Origin: Alphaproteobacteria bacterium | GTDB taxonomy: Bacteria; Pseudomonadota; Alphaproteobacteria; Micavibrionales; UBA2020 | DNA: 64,000 nucleotides | Direction of reading: 5' to 3' | Assembly (NCBI GenBank): GCA_025934695.1 | Contig: JAICWS010000001.1 | Coordinates: forward strand, 339,301-403,300 | Shown here: one piece after another, positions 61,241 through 64,000 of the stretch | Layout of the letters: the number at the start of each line of letters is the position of its first letter | How positions within the stretch are numbered: the first letter of the stretch is position 1 | Made by a program: the position numbers and the translations under genes | The notes under the pieces: generated by a model | What the model was told of the DNA's origin: nothing | The model's database searches: none | Seen by the model: only the letters and a program-made list of their open reading frames with translations

Positions 61241-62170
61241 CTATTCCTTCATGCGCGCACGCTCGCGCTCGCGAAGGGCGGCTTCCGGCGTCTGCCAGAT
61301 AAGGCCATCGAGGACCCAGTTGGGACGAATGCCGCCATAACCTTGGGCCAGATGTTCCATCGCCTTGCGCTTCTGCTCAATCGTAAAGCCGGGCTTAAAG
61401 GCGCTGGCGTGAATACCCGAGGTGATGAAGGCGGTATCGAGGTCGACGCTCGCGGCGCCGGCCATATCATGCTGAAGCGAATCCCCGATCACAAGGATGC
61501 GCGACGGAATAAGGTTTTCGAACAGACCCAGCGCGAAGCGGAAGATTGTCTTGTGCGGCTTGCCGATGAGGTGCGCCGCGCCGCCGAGTTCATGATAGCG
61601 TTTCGCGACAGCGCCGGGGCCGATGGCGCGCTCGTGGCCGTAAACGGTGACCATGTCGGGGTTCGCGCAGATCGCCGGCATGCGCTTGATGACGGCTTTC
61701 TTGAAGACCGCGTCGAGGTCTTCGACCTTCATGTTGGCTGAATCGAAGCTGGTGATAAGAATGAACTGCGCTTCTTCGATATTCTCGACGACTTCGAGAT
61801 CGAGGCCGCCCAGCAGGCTGCGGTCGTCGGGGCGCGAGACCAGGTAGCATTTCTTGCCGAGGCCCTTGAACGGCGGTTCGCGCTGTTCCTTTAAGCCTTG
61901 CCATGTCACTTCGCCGGCCGTCACGACCGCTTTGTAGTGGGTCGGTTTGATGCCGAGTTTCTTGAGGCGCTCGACGTTTTCATCGGAGCGCTTGGCGGAA
62001 TTGGACAGAATGACGACCTGCTTCTTGCGATGCTTGAGGTGGTTCAGGCAATCGATGACGCCATCGTAGGTGTGAAGGCCGTTATGCAGCACGCCCCACT
62101 GGTCCATGATGAAACCGTCGTAGCTGTCCATCAGCTCATACAGCCCCTGGCAGAACATCATTGATGACAT
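61241..62170 (-). CDS. HAD-superfamily class IIA phosphatase (NagD/TIGR01459-like)
   Basis: A 309-residue haloacid-dehalogenase enzyme. Motif I is GFIMDQWGVLHNG (Asp nucleophile and a second Asp), motif II VVILSNSAKRSDEN, with the cap domain in the middle (AICANPDMVTVYGHERAIGP) and motif III/IV in HLIGKPHKTIFRFAL and ILVIGDSLQHDMAGA. The layout fits the class IIA NagD-like group found in alphaproteobacteria. It overlaps the upstream HIT gene by 13 bp, so the two are cotranscribed. Substrate unknown. Confidence 0.9.
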   Translation of the reverse strand: MSSMMFCQGLYELMDSYDGFIMDQWGVLHNGLHTYDGVIDCLNHLKHRKKQVVILSNSAKRSDENVERLKKLGIKPTHYKAVVTAGEVTWQGLKEQREPPFKGLGKKCYLVSRPDDRSLLGGLDLEVVENIEEAQFILITSFDSANMKVEDLDAVFKKAVIKRMPAICANPDMVTVYGHERAIGPGAVAKRYHELGGAAHLIGKPHKTIFRFALGLFENLIPSRILVIGDSLQHDMAGAASVDLDTAFITSGIHASAFKPGFTIEQKRKAMEHLAQGYGGIRPNWVLDGLIWQTPEAALRERERARMKE

Positions 62171-62601
62171 GCAGTCTTGTCCCCTCTTCTCAGCCCTTCA
62201 AAACACTTCTTAAGCTTTTGAATCTCCGCACTCTTCTCTTGCTCAGTATAGGGAATTTCGGCGCTCTGTACAGCCCATACCGGTTGCGGCCACGCAGCAT
62301 CTTCCTTGAAGCGCGCAAAAACATGAACATGGAGCTGCGGCACCATGTTGCCAAGAGCAGCGGTGTTGATTTTTTCGGGTTTGTAGAGAAGTTTCAGCGC
62401 TTCTCCGGCCATGGCGACTTCGCGGACGAAATCGACCTGGTCGATCATGTTGAGCTCGTATATTTCCCGAATATTGGGGCGGCGCGGCACGAGATAAAGC
62501 CAGGGCCAGGTGCGGTCGCGCTTGAGCGACACGCGGCAGAGCGGCCAATCCTCGATGAACCAGGAACTGTTTTCGAGCCTTTCGTCCAGTGCGAATCCCA
62601 A
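62158..62601 (-). CDS. HIT-family protein (nucleotide hydrolase/transferase)
   Basis: A 147-residue protein with the HIT fold: RVSLKRDRTWPWLYLVPRRP at the N-terminal strands and MVPQLHVHVFARFKEDAAWP at the active-site loop. Here the usual HxHxH reads QLHVHV, so the first His of the triad is Gln. This variant is common among alphaproteobacterial HIT proteins and may alter catalysis. It overlaps the HAD gene by 13 bp. Nucleotide-derived substrates are expected from the family. Confidence 0.88.
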   Translation of the reverse strand: MGFALDERLENSSWFIEDWPLCRVSLKRDRTWPWLYLVPRRPNIREIYELNMIDQVDFVREVAMAGEALKLLYKPEKINTAALGNMVPQLHVHVFARFKEDAAWPQPVWAVQSAEIPYTEQEKSAEIQKLKKCFEGLRRGDKTACHQ

Positions 62602-62697
62602 GGCTTTCCCTCTCTAAAAACGCATCCACATCATAATGAATATGACTGCAAAATGGCAAAAAAATGGTTAAGATCATTGCCAGTATTCCGAAGGGGA

Positions 62698-63750
62698 ATG
62701 TTATTGAAAACGCAGTCCGTTAGGGGGGCCCTTGCCCTGATCGCTTTGGCTGCCGGGCTCGGCGCGGCGCCTGTCCATGCCGCGGACAGCGGCGCCATCC
62801 CCATCGAACAGTCCGCCGAGCAGACCCAGACGCTGATGGGCACCCAAAGCAACTTCTACCGCATGCTCGAAAGCTGGTCGACCATGCCTGTCATGGAGAT
62901 ATCGCGCCGCATCGGGCAAGACATCGACAAGGAGCCCTCGCACCTTTCCCTCGCCCTCACCTGGGCCAAGGACAAGGTCTCGGTGAAGGACTTCAGTAAG
63001 GTCAACAGCCTGTACTTCCTGATCTACGCCGACATGGCAGAGCGCTCCGCGCTGAATGTGCCGCCCCGCAGCCCCTATTACATGGCTTATTCCAAGGCGG
63101 CTTACCAGGCGCTGACGACCTTCGAGGTCATGTTCATGACGGATGCGGCGCGCTGCGTGAACCCGAATGCCAATGCGAGCGCGGCCGCTCTACTACCGCC
63201 GAGATACGCCGCGCTGAAATATGTTTTTGACAGCGCGTCGCCATCCGAGATGGATAGTTACTGGGACACGGCGCTCCATTACGAAGCCGCCGCAGGCAGC
63301 CGGCCCGGCAACGGGGAAATCTGCTCCAACGGCGTCGCGGAGGCGCTGGCCGTCGAGGCCGGGCAGACGCCGCCGGAACGTCTCGATGCGTCCTTTGTCG
63401 ATGACGCGAAATGGGCTCCCTTGCGCGACAAGGTGCGCGCCGGCCTCGCAGTGAAATGGCGGACGGCCTACGCGCCCGCCGCCAGGGCCTGGCAGGCTAA
63501 CAAGGCCAGGGCTGACGCCGCCCAGGCACAGGCAGCGGCCGCCGAACGGCAAAAAGCCGCCGCCGCGGCCGCGGCGAAACAGGCGGTGGATGCCGCCGCA
63601 GTCGCGCGGCAGAAAGCCACCGAGGAGCAGGTGGCCAAAGAAAAACAGGAGCGCCTTGACGCGCAGAAGCGCGAGGCCGGCAAATATCACGACAGCTACG
63701 TGCCAGAACCTTCCACCGAATATGAAGATTCCGGCGGCAGCGGAGATTGA
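62698..63750 (+). CDS. Exported hypothetical protein with coiled-coil tail
   Basis: A 350-residue protein with a signal peptide ending APVHAAD. The middle part is a helical domain with Cys (ARCVNPNANA, EICSNGVAEA). Residues about 265-330 are an Ala/Gln/Lys-rich coiled coil (AAAERQKAAAAAAAKQAVDA), followed by a Ser/Glu/Asp tail. AAGGGG ends only one nt before ATG 62698, so TTG 62704 at 7-nt spacing may be the real start. It lies 9 nt before the next gene. Function unknown. Confidence 0.72.
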   Translation: MLLKTQSVRGALALIALAAGLGAAPVHAADSGAIPIEQSAEQTQTLMGTQSNFYRMLESWSTMPVMEISRRIGQDIDKEPSHLSLALTWAKDKVSVKDFSKVNSLYFLIYADMAERSALNVPPRSPYYMAYSKAAYQALTTFEVMFMTDAARCVNPNANASAAALLPPRYAALKYVFDSASPSEMDSYWDTALHYEAAAGSRPGNGEICSNGVAEALAVEAGQTPPERLDASFVDDAKWAPLRDKVRAGLAVKWRTAYAPAARAWQANKARADAAQAQAAAAERQKAAAAAAAKQAVDAAAVARQKATEEQVAKEKQERLDAQKREAGKYHDSYVPEPSTEYEDSGGSGD

Positions 63751-63759
63751 GGAACACCC

Positions 63760-64000
63760 TTGAATAACGCCGCAGCCGCCAGGACCCCGAGCTACATTCC
63801 GGCCCGGAATTTCATTCCTGATGCGGGCAAACTGGCGGAGTTGCTTCCGGGCTTGTCATGGCTGCGCATGCCGCTGCCCTTCGAGCTGAACCACATCAAC
63901 CTGTGGCTGATGGAAAGCCAGACCGGCTGGACAATCATCGACACGGGCTTCAACTACGCCGAGACGCTGCAGCACTGGGATGCGCTGTTCGCGGGTCCGC
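63760..64000 (+). CDS. Metallo-hydrolase-like protein, 3' partial
   Basis: 80 codons are present; the gene runs off the window. Starting from TTG 63760 it reads LNNAAAARTPSYIPARNF, then LPGLSWLRMPLPFELNHINL and WTIIDTGFNYAETLQHWDAL. The pattern FELNHINLWL-x-GW-IIDTG is the N-terminal strand pair of MBL-fold hydrolases such as hydroxyacylglutathione hydrolase relatives. The HxHxDH motif is not yet reached, so the assignment is tentative. It follows the coiled-coil gene by 9 nt and is likely cotranscribed. Confidence 0.65.
   Translation, partial: MNNAAAARTPSYIPARNFIPDAGKLAELLPGLSWLRMPLPFELNHINLWLMESQTGWTIIDTGFNYAETLQHWDALFAGP

Noticed and set aside
62161..63750. 529-residue version of the exported coiled-coil protein
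   Set aside because: The first 179 residues are antisense to the HIT gene; the signal peptide begins at 62698 or 62704.

Overview
The window is a GC-rich, densely coded stretch of an alphaproteobacterial chromosome. The evidence is the gene order dgt-argS-SPOR-nagZ-scpA-scpB-tatA-tatB-tatC followed by serS-surE-pcm-LysM/M23, a glnB-glnA pair next to nnr, an exported msrA/msrB pair, a class II DAHP synthase and ParE. No rRNA, prophage, transposase or CRISPR array is visible. The genus cannot be fixed from sequence alone.

Layout. 0-9.7 kb: 5'-partial sbcB, glnD, class II DAHP synthase, glutamine-dependent nadE, exported MsrA and MsrB, and a Gln-rich secreted protein with a near-consensus promoter. 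9.8-13.6 kb: parE, a YciA-like thioesterase and a two-domain secreted protein. 13.8-19.9 kb: glnA and glnB behind a good sigma-54 type promoter, tRNA-His, a DUF1801 protein, then an NAD/ADP-ribose neighbourhood: a macro-domain protein converging on an NAD-synthase-like protein, and nnr. 19.9-22.4 kb: an 804-residue exported Pro-rich protein. 22.4-37.7 kb: two long conserved minus-strand housekeeping runs, separated by a tandem pair of serine hydrolases and an orphan gene. 37.8-41.1 kb: erpA-like gene, DNA-deoxyinosine glycosylase, small P-loop protein, citrate/2-methylcitrate synthase. 41.2-45.9 kb: an accessory block (YjfB-like protein, two unfamiliar proteins of which one is macro-like, a possible 24-residue ORF, an SGNH esterase/RTX protein, two more). 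46.0-49.0 kb: prpB and prpD, separated by a GxxExxY gene bounded by 30-bp inverted repeats. 49.1-64.0 kb: mixed genes, notably a 1323-residue transporter-channel-RCK-like fusion, cfa, small Tyr-rich secreted proteins, HAD and HIT enzymes and a 3'-partial metallo-beta-lactamase-fold gene.

How genes work together. GlnD, PII and GlnA form the nitrogen-sensing core. PrpB, PrpC and PrpD form the propionyl-CoA methylcitrate route, here broken up by accessory DNA. NadE, the NadE-like protein, Nnr and the macro-domain protein concern NAD synthesis, repair and ADP-ribose chemistry. TatABC probably exports the twin-arginine MsrB. ScpAB, ParE and the degenerate LytM protein belong to chromosome segregation and division.

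The strongest leads are: a 12-bp palindromic element placed almost identically in the promoters of the convergent macro-domain and NAD-synthase-like genes; the transporter-channel fusion; the macro-like accessory block; and the GxxExxY cassette. Seven paired palindromic repeats with TGTCAT/ATGACA ends lie in intergenic positions, two of them inside operons.
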